Origin: Erigeron canadensis
Lineage: Eukaryota; Streptophyta; Magnoliopsida; Asterales; Asteraceae
Length of the DNA: 64,000 nucleotides
NCBI RefSeq assembly: GCF_010389155.1
Contig: NC_057764.1
Coordinates: forward strand, 12,710,001 to 12,774,000
Reading direction: 5' to 3'
This document shows, piece by piece, positions 1 to 10,760 of the stretch. A program made the position numbers and the translations under genes. Position 1 is the stretch's first letter, and each line of letters opens with the position of its first letter. Below the pieces are notes generated by a model, which saw only the letters and a list, made by a program, of their open reading frames with translations, ran no database searches and was not told the origin of the DNA.

Positions 1-1
1 T

Positions 2-979
2 GACCAATCGGGATGTTCTGTTTGTGAAATCATGAATGAACCTGAGCAAAACAATTCTGTAAACATGAAAACTTCAAATCAGTCTACTTGTTCTATCTGT
101 GAAATTTTGAATACATCTGTTCAAACTGATCTTGAAGTTGTAAATATTTCTGTTCAAACTGACTGTGCTCAAGATGAATGTGATGTTGTTTCTGTTGATC
201 CAAATGATATTTATTTTGATACATCAATTCCTATGTTTTCTGAGGACACTCAAACTTACTTTAATGAATTTAATGATGTGATCAAAAAGTTTGAAAAGGA
301 AAAGGATCAACGAATAAAAATGATTGAGGAACTAAATAAAGTCAAAGTGGAACTGACTTTGACAAAATTGCAACTTCAATCATTTTTGGACAAAGAAAAA
401 GCATCATAATTATTTAAGCAAAGTTCAAGACCAACAAATTTGACTGAAATAAGTGTGAAATTGGAAACAGAATCTCAGCAATTCAATGATTTTATGGATG
501 GAAATTATAAATTTAATCCTGCTTTTCAAAAAATCTTTGAGAAAAAGGAAAACAAACCTACTTTTGCTGAGATAAAGAATTCAAAATCATACTCGTCAGC
601 AAAAACCAAACAAGGTAAGAAGCCAAATAAAGTTGTTCAAGTTGTCAAGACCAGTGGTGACTCAAAACCAAATAAAGTCAAAACTGAAACTAAGTTACCA
701 AAAGATGTGAAACCTCACAAGTGTCCAAAGAATGTGAAGAATGAATTATTAGGTAACACACAACCAAAGACTAGCAAAACATCTAGTACTGATAGGAAGC
801 CTCAAACGACCTTTAAGTCCACTTTGAAGGTAGTTAGAGACACAACCTCAGGGATTACTAAATATAAAGATCAGTATGGTTGGTTGTCACCTAATAATAT
901 TAAGAAAAGTCAAGTGAGCAGTGAAACCATCAAGAAAAATCCTGGCAAGAACTCAAGAAAAACTCGTTTTCTAATTTAA
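2..979 (+). pseudogene. Sirevirus Gag C-terminal region (broken, open to the left edge)
   Basis: The reading frame is open from base 2 to a stop at 407-409 and resumes in the same frame after a few codons to 979, so one nonsense codon splits it. The first part has two CSxCEI-type motifs and two SVQTD motifs (116-130 and 149-163), followed by a charged, probably coiled-coil segment rich in K, E and L. The second part is lysine-rich and basic, typical of the Gag tail before protease. The Gag core (UBN2 domain) and zinc knuckle would lie upstream, outside the window. Known from the family: Sirevirus Gag has an extended coiled-coil C-terminus that binds dynein light chain 8-like proteins. Assigning this stretch to Gag rests on its position upstream of protease and on its composition. 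Confidence 0.6.
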
Positions 980-1378
980 AGAATGTTCATGTTTCAGGTG
1001 ACGTGTGCTTAACTAGTAGCAGTAAATGGATTCCAAAAGATAGATTTTTACATGCTTCTAGAAAAATCAAGCTTCATGGCATTTCTACTCGAATCAAATA
1101 AGTGTGGATTGTTCGTAGATCAAATTCATTAGATTGGGCTAATACATCTAGAACTACTCCCGCTTGTATCAAAACTTGTGTTTAAACTTTGTCTGTTTCT
1201 GTAATTCGTATGTCCAATTTGAACAATTATGTGTGTTTACTTGTTAAATTTGAATAAATTCATGTTTGTGTGATCTTGTTTGTATATATGTGTATTTGCA
1301 TATTGTATCCCTCTCTCACCCGCAAGGACCTAGTATATGTGGGGACCTTAACATCATAACTTCTTTCTGCAGGAACAT
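980..1378 (+). other. Decayed Gag-Pol junction
   Basis: No open frame is kept here. Scattered fragments, for example one reading SSSKWIPKD near 1015-1042, look like the linker between Gag and protease in copia polyproteins. Several stops follow. I see nothing else. Confidence 0.4.
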
Positions 1379-1616
1379 ATGATTTGTGTATGGTATGTTG
1401 ACTCGAAATGTTCTCGTCACATGACTGGAAACAAGTCTCTACTTTCTAATTTTGTTGAGAAGTTCATGGGAACGGTCAGATTCGGGAATGATCATATAGC
1501 CCCTATTCTTGGTTATGGAGACATTATCAAGAATGGAATTACTATCAAGAGAGTTTCCTATGTTGAAGGACTAGGTCACAATCTTTTTAGTGTTGGAAAA
1601 TTTTGCGACAATGATC
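1379..1616 (+). repeat. Duplicated copy of the pol protease segment
   Basis: This stretch encodes the same protease-to-pre-integrase segment that occurs again at about 2063-2296, with only scattered differences, so the element holds it twice in direct orientation. The aspartic protease triad DSG of the second copy reads DSK here. At 1616/1617 the coding sequence switches abruptly to LTR sequence, and the open frame then reads meaninglessly to 1708. Confidence 0.75.
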
Positions 1617-2062
1617 TTGAAGGCATATGTGTGACATTTCCTTTGAATCATTCTTCACACAAGTTCTCTGCTCTTACACACAGCTTAGTCTATGAGAAGT
1701 TAGCCTAGGCTGCTTCTCTTGAGCTAGAACATTCTGATTGTTGTTTGTCATATCAAAGGGTTGTTTAGATATTGTAGGTTATCTTATTTCCGCAACAACC
1801 CTGTAATTCATTGTATAGAATTATCTTAATAAAGGATTACATTTGAAAAACGCAATCTGTGTCTAAGAATGTTTATTTTGCTTTACTGTTTTAATTGATT
1901 CTTGCTTACTGTATTAAGTTATATATTTATCTGAATCTCTAAAACTATTTTCTTAAAGTTTGCTAAGGAAAAAAATGAAAAATTGTATTCACCCCCCTCT
2001 ACAACTATTTGTGTATATTGTATATTATACTTTGCTATTATGTTACACCTTTGGGACTTTAT
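1617..2062 (+). repeat. R-U5 fragment of a copia LTR
   Basis: This stretch matches, in reverse complement, about the first 450 bases of the LTR at 9509-10548, so it is the 3' (R-U5) part of that family's LTR. The fragment begins about 30 bases downstream of the position of the family's TATA-like motif (TATAAAAG in the full LTR), close to where a transcript would start. It ends at the family's U5 terminus next to pol sequence. The U3 part is absent. It separates the two copies of the protease segment. Confidence 0.7.
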
Positions 2063-3887
2063 AGTATGGTATTTTGACTCGGGATGTTCTCGTCACATTA
2101 CTGGAAACAAGTCTCTACTTTCTAATTTTGTTGAGAAGTTCATGGGAACGGTCAGATTTGGGAATGATCATATAGCCCTTATTCTTGGTTATGGAGACAT
2201 TGTCAAGAATGGAATTACTATCAAGAGAGTTTCCTATGTTGAAGGACTAGGTCACAATATTTTTAGTGTTGGACAATTTTGCGACAATGATCTTCAAGTG
2301 CTTTTCAAAAAATATGAATGCAAAGTTCAAACCGCAGACGAGGTAGATATTCTCACTGGAACAAGGGACAATAATTTGTTCACCATTGATCTGAATAATG
2401 TTCCAAATCTAGATTCTGACATTTGCCTTCTTTCAAAAGTCTCTGCACAAAATTCATGGTTATGGCATCGTCGTTTGTCCCATCTTAACTTTCAAACTTT
2501 CAATGCTTTAGTGGATAAACAGCTTGTTGAAGGTCTTCTTGATTACAAGTACAAGTCCGAACATGTTTGTCCAGCTTGTGCAATTGGAAAGATGAAGAAC
2601 GCATCTCACAAACCAAAGAAACATCTGAGTACCGAAGCTCCTTTGCATCTTTTACATATGGATTTGTGTGGACCAACGAAAGTCAAAAGAATTCATGGAA
2701 AGAGATACATTATTGTGATTGTTGATGATTTTTCTCGTTACACTTGGGTTTTCTTTCTTCATGCCAAAAGTGATGCTCCAAAGGAAATCATTGATTTCAT
2801 CAAACAAACCCAAGTCAATCTTCAATCCCCAGAATTCAAGAATGCAACAATTGATTCTTTCTTTAAATCACAAGACATTACTCATCAATTTTCTGCCACA
2901 AGAACACCTCAACAATATGGAGTAGTTGAACGTCGAAATCGCACTCTTGTTGAAGCAGCCAGAACAATGCTTGCCTATTCAAAGCTACCTCCAAATCTTT
3001 GGGCTGAAGCTGTAGCTACTGCTTGTTTTACTCAGAATAGGTCCATTATCAACAAGAGATTTGATAAAACTCCATATAAGGTGATCAATAAGAGGAAACC
3101 CAATGTGAACTTCTTACACGTTTTTGGATGTGTTTGTTATGTTTTCAATGATCGAGACAATCTGGGTAAATTTGAACCAAAAGGTGATGAGGCATATTTT
3201 ATTGGTTACTCAAGAGAATCGATTGTATATCGTGTCTACAATCGTCGGACGAAGAAAATTATTGAGAGTATGAATGTTCGATTTGATGAACTCTCTAGTA
3301 TGGTTCTTGAACAAAATAGTTCAAGACCCGAACTTAATCGACCACAAGCTTCCCCAACAATAACCGCTTCTAATATCAAATCTCAATTCAGTACTCCAAC
3401 CACAGAGGATTTGGATATTTTTTTTGAAGAATTCTACCATGATCACCCAAGAATGTTTGAACCCGGTTTAGAAACAAATGCAGTTTCCATTACCATGAAT
3501 ACTTCTTTAGCACCAAATGGAGATGATGAGTCATCACCATCACTCAATTCAGATATATCTTCACCATCATCTGAATCTCATCTTCATATTGCCACTTCTG
3601 AGTCACAAGGTCCACATACTCTTATTTCTCAAGTGACAAATCCTGCAACTAACCTAGAAGTTTATGCTACTGAAGATTATAACACTGAAGACTTTGTTGA
3701 ACCAATGGCAACTTCATTTGAGCAAGTAACTGCACAACATACTCCGACGTTCATTGATACTGAAGATTTAAATGAGTCACATGAACCTCTTTCTCATTCA
3801 ACCAAATGGACTAGATCTCATCCGATTTCTCAGATAATTGGCAATCCAGATTCTGGAATACAAACAAGATCTGCATCAGTGAATTAA
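2063..3887 (+). pseudogene. Copia Pol, protease and integrase region (catalytically broken)
   Basis: A long frame covers most of protease and integrase. Visible landmarks are the protease DSG, a pre-integrase zinc motif (HRRLSHLNF, then CPACAIGK), HMDLCGP with the first integrase aspartate, VDDFSRYTWVFFL, and a PQQYGVVE motif with the catalytic glutamate followed by RRNRTLVEAARTML. The stretch that normally holds the second catalytic aspartate (the SDNGTEF motif) is missing: the sequence jumps from TQVNLQ to SPEFKNATID, an in-frame deletion of roughly a dozen residues. The integrase DDE triad is therefore incomplete. The frame stops at 3885-3887, and RT homology resumes in the same frame, so that stop is a nonsense mutation. 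The first residues of the open frame (1983-2062) are LTR sequence, not protein. Confidence 0.85.
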
Positions 3888-4674
3888 TGCAAGTTTGTGA
3901 ATTTCCTAAGCATTGTTGAGCCTAAAATAGTGAATGAAGCACTCAGTAGTCTAGATTGGGTGAAAGCTATGCAAGAAGAACTCAATCAATTTGAGAGGCT
4001 TCAAGTGTGGAGATTGGTTCCGAATCCTTACAAGAACAAAGAACCAATCAAAACAAAGTGGATCTTCAAGAACAAAAAGGATGAAACAGAGTTGTTGTAC
4101 GCAACAAAGCACGTTTGGTTGCCAAGGGATATTGTCAACAAGATGGAATCGAATATGATGAGACGTTTGCACCTGTTGCACGAATTGAAGCAATACGGAT
4201 GTTTCTTGCCTATGTTGCTTACAAGAACTTTACTGTATATTAGATGGATGTCAAAACAGCATTTTTGAACGGAGTTCTCAAAGAAGAAGTCTATGTTGAC
4301 CAACCAGAAGGGTTTGTGAACGCTGAACATCCAGATTATGTCTACAGGTTAGATAAAGCCTTGTATGGTTTGAAACAAGCTCCTCGTGCATGGTATGACA
4401 CTCTCACTGCTTTTCTCTTGAAATCTGGATTTAATAAAGGTTCAATTGATACTACCTTGTTCATTAAAAGAAAAGGTAGTGACATTATTCTAATCCAGAT
4501 ATATGTTGATGACATAATTTTTGGGTCGACTAACCCTAAGTACTGCAAGAATTTTTCTACACTAATGATCAGCAACTTTGAAATGAGTATGATGGGTGAA
4601 TTAAACTTTTTCCTTGGTCTCCAAGTCAAACAGTTGTCAAATGGTACATTATTTATCAAAATAAGTATATCCTT
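3888..4674 (+). pseudogene. Copia reverse transcriptase, N-terminal part
   Basis: The stretch encodes WVKAMQEELNQFERLQVWRL and KTKWIFKNKKD, a frameshift near 4090, a nonsense codon just before [10 protein letters not shown], then [15 protein letters not shown] and the catalytic YVDD box (IYVDDIIFG near 4499-4525). These are the standard copia RT motifs. Reading is cut at 4674 by insertion of a second retroelement and continues at 9131. Several lesions make it non-functional. Confidence 0.85.
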
Positions 4675-5647
4675 TGTAAGTCCCAACTATTACTAGATGG
4701 GTGCTGAAGACCTCAATGTCGATGGTGAGTAAACTTTGCAACACAATCAATTAATCTGGATATGACCAGTTTAGATTGATCGTGTACCAGGTTAACTGGA
4801 GTAAATGTATTAAGGTGATAGAATACGTAAATTAATACAAGGAAATAATATAAATGACAAGTATATAAACTGGTGAGACAATATGTAGTTTTCAAGTGTA
4901 TTTTATTTATTGATTGTTTAAATAAAATACAAGGTTGTTGCGGAACCAAGATAATACATGAATGTAAATATCCTAACAACCCATGAATTACAATTGATCT
5001 AAACTTGGAAGTTCTCCTAAACAATCGAAACACTTAGAGTTGTGAAATGTTCCTTTTTGTGATTGAGAGAATATTGCACAAGTTCACCAATATTGCAGAA
5101 TATATGTATTTGCAAAGCTGTTGAAAATGCTTGTGCAAGGACCTCCATTTATAGTCGAAGATTGAGCATGGGGATCTCAACTTCGACGTACAAATATGGT
5201 TGACAACACACAAAAGTATTGTTTAAATAATCCTTTGTGTGTGCTAAATAAAGTAAGACAAAAGTTTACTTTATTCAACCACTCTACATCTTTGCACCTT
5301 TATCCAGAGACAATATCATTGTCCGGTTAAAAGGATGTAGAGTAAAAAGGTCCTCCTCGTAATCAGTGTAAAGCTTTGTAAGAGCATTTACATTGGAGGA
5401 TTCTCCAGTTGATTGATCTGGTAGATTGTCAACTGGGCTTCGCTGCCATTGCCAATCTCTGTCTTCCATTTGTTGTCTTTGACTTCAACTGGAAGGTCTT
5501 CAGATTCTAGTCTTCTGATCTCAACTGGAGGAAGTCATCAGTTGCTAAACCTGTACAATGCAACTGGACTTCTAATATTTCGGACAATTCCGCATGCTCT
5601 CCAGATGTCGTTGGAGAGCTCCAGTTTGGCTTAAACTGGACCTAACA
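4675..5647 (-). repeat. Left (3') LTR of element A
   Basis: This is the complete 973-bp LTR, TGTAAGTCCC at the left and CTAACA at the right. Read on the minus strand it starts TGTTAGGTCC. A TATA-like box (CTATAAAT on the minus strand) lies near 5147-5156. The U3 part (about 5390-5640) is dense in CAACTG/CAGTTG motifs. The minus-strand open frame inside it is not a gene; it recurs in the second LTR. Confidence 0.85.
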
Positions 5648-5662
5648 AATTCCCCCTAATTA
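5648..5662 (-). promoter_or_regulatory. Polypurine tract of element A
   Basis: On the minus strand this reads TAATTAGGGGGAATT, directly beside the start of the LTR. That is the usual position and composition of the plus-strand primer of LTR retrotransposons, and it fixes the orientation of the element. Confidence 0.75.
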
Positions 5663-5921
5663 TCCAGAAATATTGTCGAGTATTTTCAAACTTGTTTCTA
5701 TACAAGTTTAAGTTTGAAATACTTGAGTTTGATAAAACCTATTAAGTTTCCAAGACATTTTTATAGATCATCAAATGTCTTGGATTTTATTTTAATTGTT
5801 TGTAGATCTTATCAGATATCTTACTTGTGAGTTACAATCTGGCAACTTGTATATACACAACATTTACAAAGAAGTTACAAGAAAGTAAACAAAATTACAA
5901 GCAGATAGTTAGAAGGAAAAC

Positions 5922-7433
5922 TTAAACAGATGGCCCTTCGCCAGTTTTCCTTCTTTTTGTAACAGATGAAATTGGCTGTGTGTCCTCAAGATCAAGGCCT
6001 AATCTTTCTTCAATGTTTTCCTTGAACTTGATAAGATTTTGCAATACATATTCCCAGCCCTTTTCAACCTTGTTCTTCCTCTGCCTCCCTTCCAGTAACC
6101 TCAACATCTCTACTTGCTCAGAATGACCATACTGATGGACATCCGGGTTCTCAGTTGTTCTCTTAGGTCTACCAAAGTATTGTACCTCAACAACAAAATG
6201 CTTAGCACCAGGCTTGATCAAAACTTTAACATCAGTAATTTTGCCTCTATTGTGCCTTCAACGCTGTACATCAGACAAATATGTGCGAGCCTCAGATTCA
6301 TTTGTCAGTTTAATTTTGCTCATGCTCAGCTTTTGTGTAGCAGCTCGAATATCATCAGTTGTGGGTTCAGATGGTTCTACCCAAGTCCTTAGATTTGCAT
6401 CCCTTGGTAAAGCCTTTTGTTTTCTTCCTTTGGACTTGGGTGGATTTAACACTTTGGTGACCGCCTTCTTTACCTGCTCAGTTTTCTTGAGAATCCCTTC
6501 AGACCTAATCTCTCTAGCCTTTTCCACCGACATGTTCAAACACTTGGCATCCAGTTCAGCCTCATCATCCTGATAGTGTTTGTCCAGTTCAACTTCAAGC
6601 ATTTCCTTCAGTGCATTGACTATCCTTGGATCTTCTTTGATTTTCTTGTATTCAACAAGTGTCAAGCCAAGGAGTTGAGCATCAGTGATATCAACAAGAG
6701 GGGTTGGAAGATTTCTTCTTGATTCGAATTGGTTTACCTTCATTTGTTTCTTCCTTTCCTTGACCAAGTATCCCACTCTTGCTAACTTCTGACTCTCGCT
6801 TTCAGTAACTGGAGGCAACAAATCAACATTGCCAGTTTCCAACATTGGTGCATTGGTGGCCGGTTCCATAGATTCATCAGCAATGGCCTTTCCCTTATCA
6901 ATACTCCCCTTCACCACATCATCAAACACCTCAAACTCCTGCTCACCAGCCTCAGTACTGGTAGCTACCACTATCTCCTTCCCTTTACCTGAAGTCTCCA
7001 CAAGAGTGCGAGGGGCATGAACAGACCTTTCCCCCTTGGTAGCATCTAGTCCTTGCCTGATAGCTTCAAAATCTGTATGACTGGAGGGTAAGCGATCTAG
7101 AGGCTGCCATGATTGCATTGTCTTGCACTCTTTGAAGACTCCACAAATCATGCGAACTATCCTCCACAGATGATTGATCTCCTGAGACTGAGTCATAACA
7201 TTGCCACTTGTCAGCTCTTGACTCTTTAAGATTTGTTTGAGTATGGAGAGATCATCTGGAGAAAGCCCAGTTGCAGGGACTTCCTTAACTCTTTCCAGGC
7301 AGAGATGGCTTACTGCCTCTGGAATGGACTGAGGGTGGACTTTGCTGGTATTTTGTTCAGGAGCCTGGTGTTTAAGCTGAAGGAACAGGGGTCCTTGTAT
7401 CCCCTTCTCAAGATTTTTGTCCCTCTGTTTCAT
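5922..7433 (-). pseudogene. 3'-ORF protein of element A, C-terminal half (one nonsense codon)
   Basis: A minus-strand frame runs from 7433 to a TGA at 6258-6260 and continues in the same frame to 5922, giving about 500 codons with one stop. Features seen: a charged, helix-prone region (LVEYKKIKEDPRIVNALKEM), a basic stretch (PPKSKGRKQKALPRD), a segment reading PGAKHFVVEVQYFGRP, and a C-terminus RLGLDLEDTQPISSVTKRRK. I recognise no catalytic motif. It lies just upstream of the 3' LTR, where Sirevirus-type elements carry an env-like or extra ORF. Function is unknown. Whether 7433 is a true start is doubtful, because the sequence flips strand at about 7434. Confidence 0.6.
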
Positions 7434-8214
7434 TCATGTTCTGGGTAGAGAAGAGTACTACAATACACAATCATTGTTCTCTGTGCCAGAACTGTTAAGG
7501 AATCTGCACAATCTGGTGTCCACTTCTGATGAAGTCCAGATTTCCCCGAGAATGATCTTTGCATTCTCTCAAACTGATGCACCACCATCTGATGAGTCAG
7601 AAAGGCAACTGGGCGGGCCTCAAAATAATGAGGGACCCACCGGTTCGTCTGCTGGTGTGGTGACTGTGGCAGAAGCTGGAGTCCAGGCGATTCCCAAAGC
7701 AAGAAGATCTTCCAAAAGCAAAAGGAGATCCAGATCTGAACTTGCTACATCTGACCAGTCACAACCTATGACTGTGGTCTCTGAAGCCGCTGCCAGTGAT
7801 ACTGCAACTGAGGATAGAGCAGTTGTAGTTGAGGCACCAGTCACCTCTGTCCAAGGAGAAGATGCTTCAGCAACGGATCCCATAAATGATGAAACCATTG
7901 AGGCCACTCAAACTGGTCATCAGGAGTCTGAACAACTTGTTCAGCCACCCCCAACATTTATGGATCTTGGCATAAATGAGGGTGAGTTTCAGCTTGAGTC
8001 TTCGGACACATCTGAGACTGAATCTAACCAGGAGATGGCTGATGCAACTGTACTTGATCAGCTCCCTTCTCTCCTTGGTCAACCCCAAGAACCACATGTT
8101 TCAGTTTCCCCAACAAATGTACAAAGCTTAGATATACCTCCTATATTCGCCTCTCGCCAATTACTTTCTTCTATGGGTGTGCCTAGAAATAGACACATCC
8201 TTACACCACCGTCG
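7434..8214 (+). pseudogene. Inverted 3'-ORF segment of element A, low-complexity half
   Basis: A + strand frame of about 260 codons, rich in S, T, E, Q and P, runs to the edge of the right LTR and then reads into it. The composition resembles the acidic, Ser/Thr-rich middle of the outer element's 3' ORF (15092-15976), so I read it as a piece of the same kind of protein. It points the opposite way to the adjoining half at 5922-7433, which implies an inversion near 7434. Confidence is moderate because low-complexity composition is weak evidence. Confidence 0.45.
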
Positions 8215-9130
8215 AACTTTGCAACACAATCAATTAATCTGGATATGACCAGTTTAGATTGATCGTGTACCAGGTTAACTGGAGTAAATGTATTAAGGTG
8301 ATAGAATACGTAAATTAATACAAGGCAATAATATAAATGACAAGTATATAAACTGGTGAGACAATATGTAGTTTTCAAGTGTATTTTATTTATTGATTGT
8401 TTAAATAAAATACAAGGTTGTTGCGGAACCAAGATAATACATGAATGTAAATATCCTAACAACCCATGAATTACAATTGATCTAAACTTGGAAGTTCTCC
8501 TAAACAATCGAAACACTTAGAGTTGTGAAATGTTCCTTTTTGTGATTGAGAGAATATTGCACAAGTTCACCAATATTGCAGAATATATGTATTTGCAAAG
8601 CTGTTGAAAATGCTTGTGCAAGGACCTCTATTTATAGTCGAAGATTGAGCATGGGGATCTCAACTTCGACATACAAATATGGTTGACAGCACACAAAAGT
8701 ATTGTTTAAATAATCCTTTGTGTGTGCTAAATAAAGTAAGACAAAAGTTTACTTTATTCAACCACTCTACATCTTTGCACCTTTATCCAGAGACAATATC
8801 ATTGTCCGGTTAAAAGGATGTAGAGTAAAAAGGTCCTCCTCGTAATCAGTGTAAAGCTTTGTAAGAGCATTTACACTGGAGGATTCTCCAGTTGATTGAT
8901 TTGGTAGATTGTCAACTGGGCTTCGCTGCCATTGCCAATCTCTGTCTTCCATTTGTTGTCTTTGACTTCAACTAGAAGGTCTTCAGATTCTAGTCTTCTG
9001 ATCTCAACTGGAGGAAGTCATCAGTTGCTAAACCTGTACAATGCAACTGGACTTCTAATATTTCGGACAATTCCGCATGCTCTCCAGATGTCGCTGGAGA
9101 GCTCCAGTTTGGCTTAAACTGGACCTAACA
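8215..9130 (-). repeat. Right (5') LTR of element A, truncated by 57 bases
   Basis: This is almost identical to 4732-5647. The inner end, where U5 and the primer binding site should be, is missing and is fused to coding sequence. The outer end is CTAACA followed by the target-site duplication. Confidence 0.85.
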
Positions 9131-9508
9131 TCCTTGACATGTTGAAAAAGTTTGATATGATAAATTGTCAACCAATTGGAACACCCATGGAAACTCGAAC
9201 AAAAATTCATGCTGATTTAAATGGTAAATCTTTTGATCACAAGAAATATCGCAGTATGATAGGGTTACTCATGTATTTGACGGTCAGTCGCCCGGATATT
9301 ATTTTTTCCACATGTATGTGTGCAAGGTACCAGGCCAATCCCAAAGAAAGTCATTTTCAGGCCGTCAAACGGATTTTCCGTTACCATAAAGGCACGGTGA
9401 ACCTTGGTTTGTGGTATCCAAAGGATACCGGCTTTCAATTAGTTGCATACTCAGATGCTAACCATGCAGGTTGTAAGTTGGATAGAAAGAGCACTTCGGG
9501 AAGTGTAC
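9131..9508 (+). pseudogene. Outer element RT/RNase H, middle part
   Basis: Reading resumes after element A. It encodes LDMLKKFDMINC, PIGTPMET, MIGLLMYLTVSRPDIIF, ARYQANPKESH, LGLWYPKDTG and YSDANHAGCKLDRKSTSGS, the connection domain and the start of RNase H (catalytic Asp in YSDANHAGC). It is cut at 9508 by element B and continues at 11716. Confidence 0.85.
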
Positions 9509-10548
9509 TATAAAATCCCAGAGGTGTAACAGAATACCAAAGTATAATGTATACAAATAGTTGTAGAGGGGGGGTGAATACAACTTTTCGTTTTTTCCTT
9601 GGAAAACTTTAAGAAAATAGTTTTAGAGATTCAGATAAATATATAACTTAATACAGTAAGCAAGAATCAATTAAAACAGTAAAGCAAAATAAACATTCTT
9701 AGACACAGATTGCCTTTTTTTTAAAATATAATCCTTTATTAAGATATAATCTATACAAAGAGTTACAGGGTTATTGCAGAAATAAGATAACCTACAATAT
9801 CTAAACAACCCTATGAAATGACAAACAACAATCAGAATGTTCTAGCTCAAGAGAAGCAGCCTAGGCTAACTTCTCACAGACTAAGCTGTGTGTAAGAGCA
9901 GAGAACTTGTGTGAATAATGATTCAAAGGAATGTCACACATATGCCTTCAAGGATTGAAGCTTTTATAAGCGAAAGCTTCAGTATCACTTGGTGTCCACA
10001 TTTGTCCACGTATAAGAATTATGTTGGATGATCAAGGGAATATTAGATCGTGCCTTCATCGTACTTGTGGTCCCCAAACCTGCAGCATGTCATTTTGATG
10101 GTACAATGAGAGTATGGACACGCACATGCAAATAAACCACCAACCTAGATTCTAGGAACCCTCCTAGTCACGTCATACGTCCTTATCACAAAATCCGGGT
10201 TGTAATCTTCACCTGATTGTCAGACACAGATTGCTCGTTTGTCAAGAGCAAATCTGTCTAAGTGTTTCCAAGTTGTCTGCTAATCCCAAGTTGTCTTCCA
10301 CCAACAACTTGATCTTCTATCTTCAATCCTCCTATTTGACTTGGACTAAATGCTCTGACCATTTAATGCAACTTGAAAAACACTTGCTTCCATAAGATAT
10401 AACAATTACAAAGTATGAAGCATAATCTGGGTCGCGAGCTGTGTCAGCTTAGGCTGACCCAGATTACTCTACAAGATCCAAAAGATTTACAAGTGTTTAC
10501 ACACAGATTTTTCATCATTAAATTTACAACATTCATTGGGACTCAATA
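9509..10548 (-). repeat. Left (3') LTR of element B
   Basis: The LTR is about 1040 bp. A TATA-like motif (TATAAAAG on the minus strand) lies near 9965. Its first 450 bases recur in reverse complement at 1617-2062. No protein is encoded. Confidence 0.75.
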
Positions 10549-10562
10549 ATATCCCCCTATTT
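10549..10562 (-). promoter_or_regulatory. Polypurine tract of element B
   Basis: On the minus strand this reads AAATAGGGGGATAT, directly beside the LTR start. Confidence 0.7.
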
Positions 10563-10760
10563 GATGATGACAAAACCCTACACACTCATCTAACTATCAG
10601 CTTACAAAGAATCAAAGTAAAATATTACTAACAGATTTGACCCTTTGAATCTTTTGGTTTCTTTTTGATCAGACTAGATGTTGTAGCAAGAAAAACTGAT
10701 TGAGTATATACAAAGAACATTACAAAGGAGAAATTTTAGAATATCTTACAAACAATTCAC

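Larger units (their letters stand above)
4675..9130 (-). mobile_element. Nested, rearranged non-autonomous copia-type element A
   Basis: It is inserted in the RT of the outer element, with the 5-bp target-site duplication TCCTT at 4670-4674 and 9131-9135. The ends are TG and CA. The left LTR is 4675-5647; the right copy, 8215-9130, lacks the 57 outer bases of the left one. A polypurine tract next to the left LTR on the minus strand shows that the element reads right to left. Over the shared 916 bases I counted about eight differences by eye, so the insertion is young. Inside there is no gag, protease, integrase or RT, only two halves of 3'-ORF-like coding sequence facing each other. There is no recognisable tRNA-Met primer site beside the right LTR. 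Confidence 0.8.

Noticed and set aside
3951..4686. Several minus-strand open frames of 80-114 codons
   Set aside because: They are mirror frames of the RT coding sequence on the + strand, with no motif of their own.
8079..8516. Minus-strand frame of 145 codons (and its copy at 4713-5033)
   Set aside because: It lies in both LTRs of element A and spans the LTR/interior junction; LTRs are non-coding.
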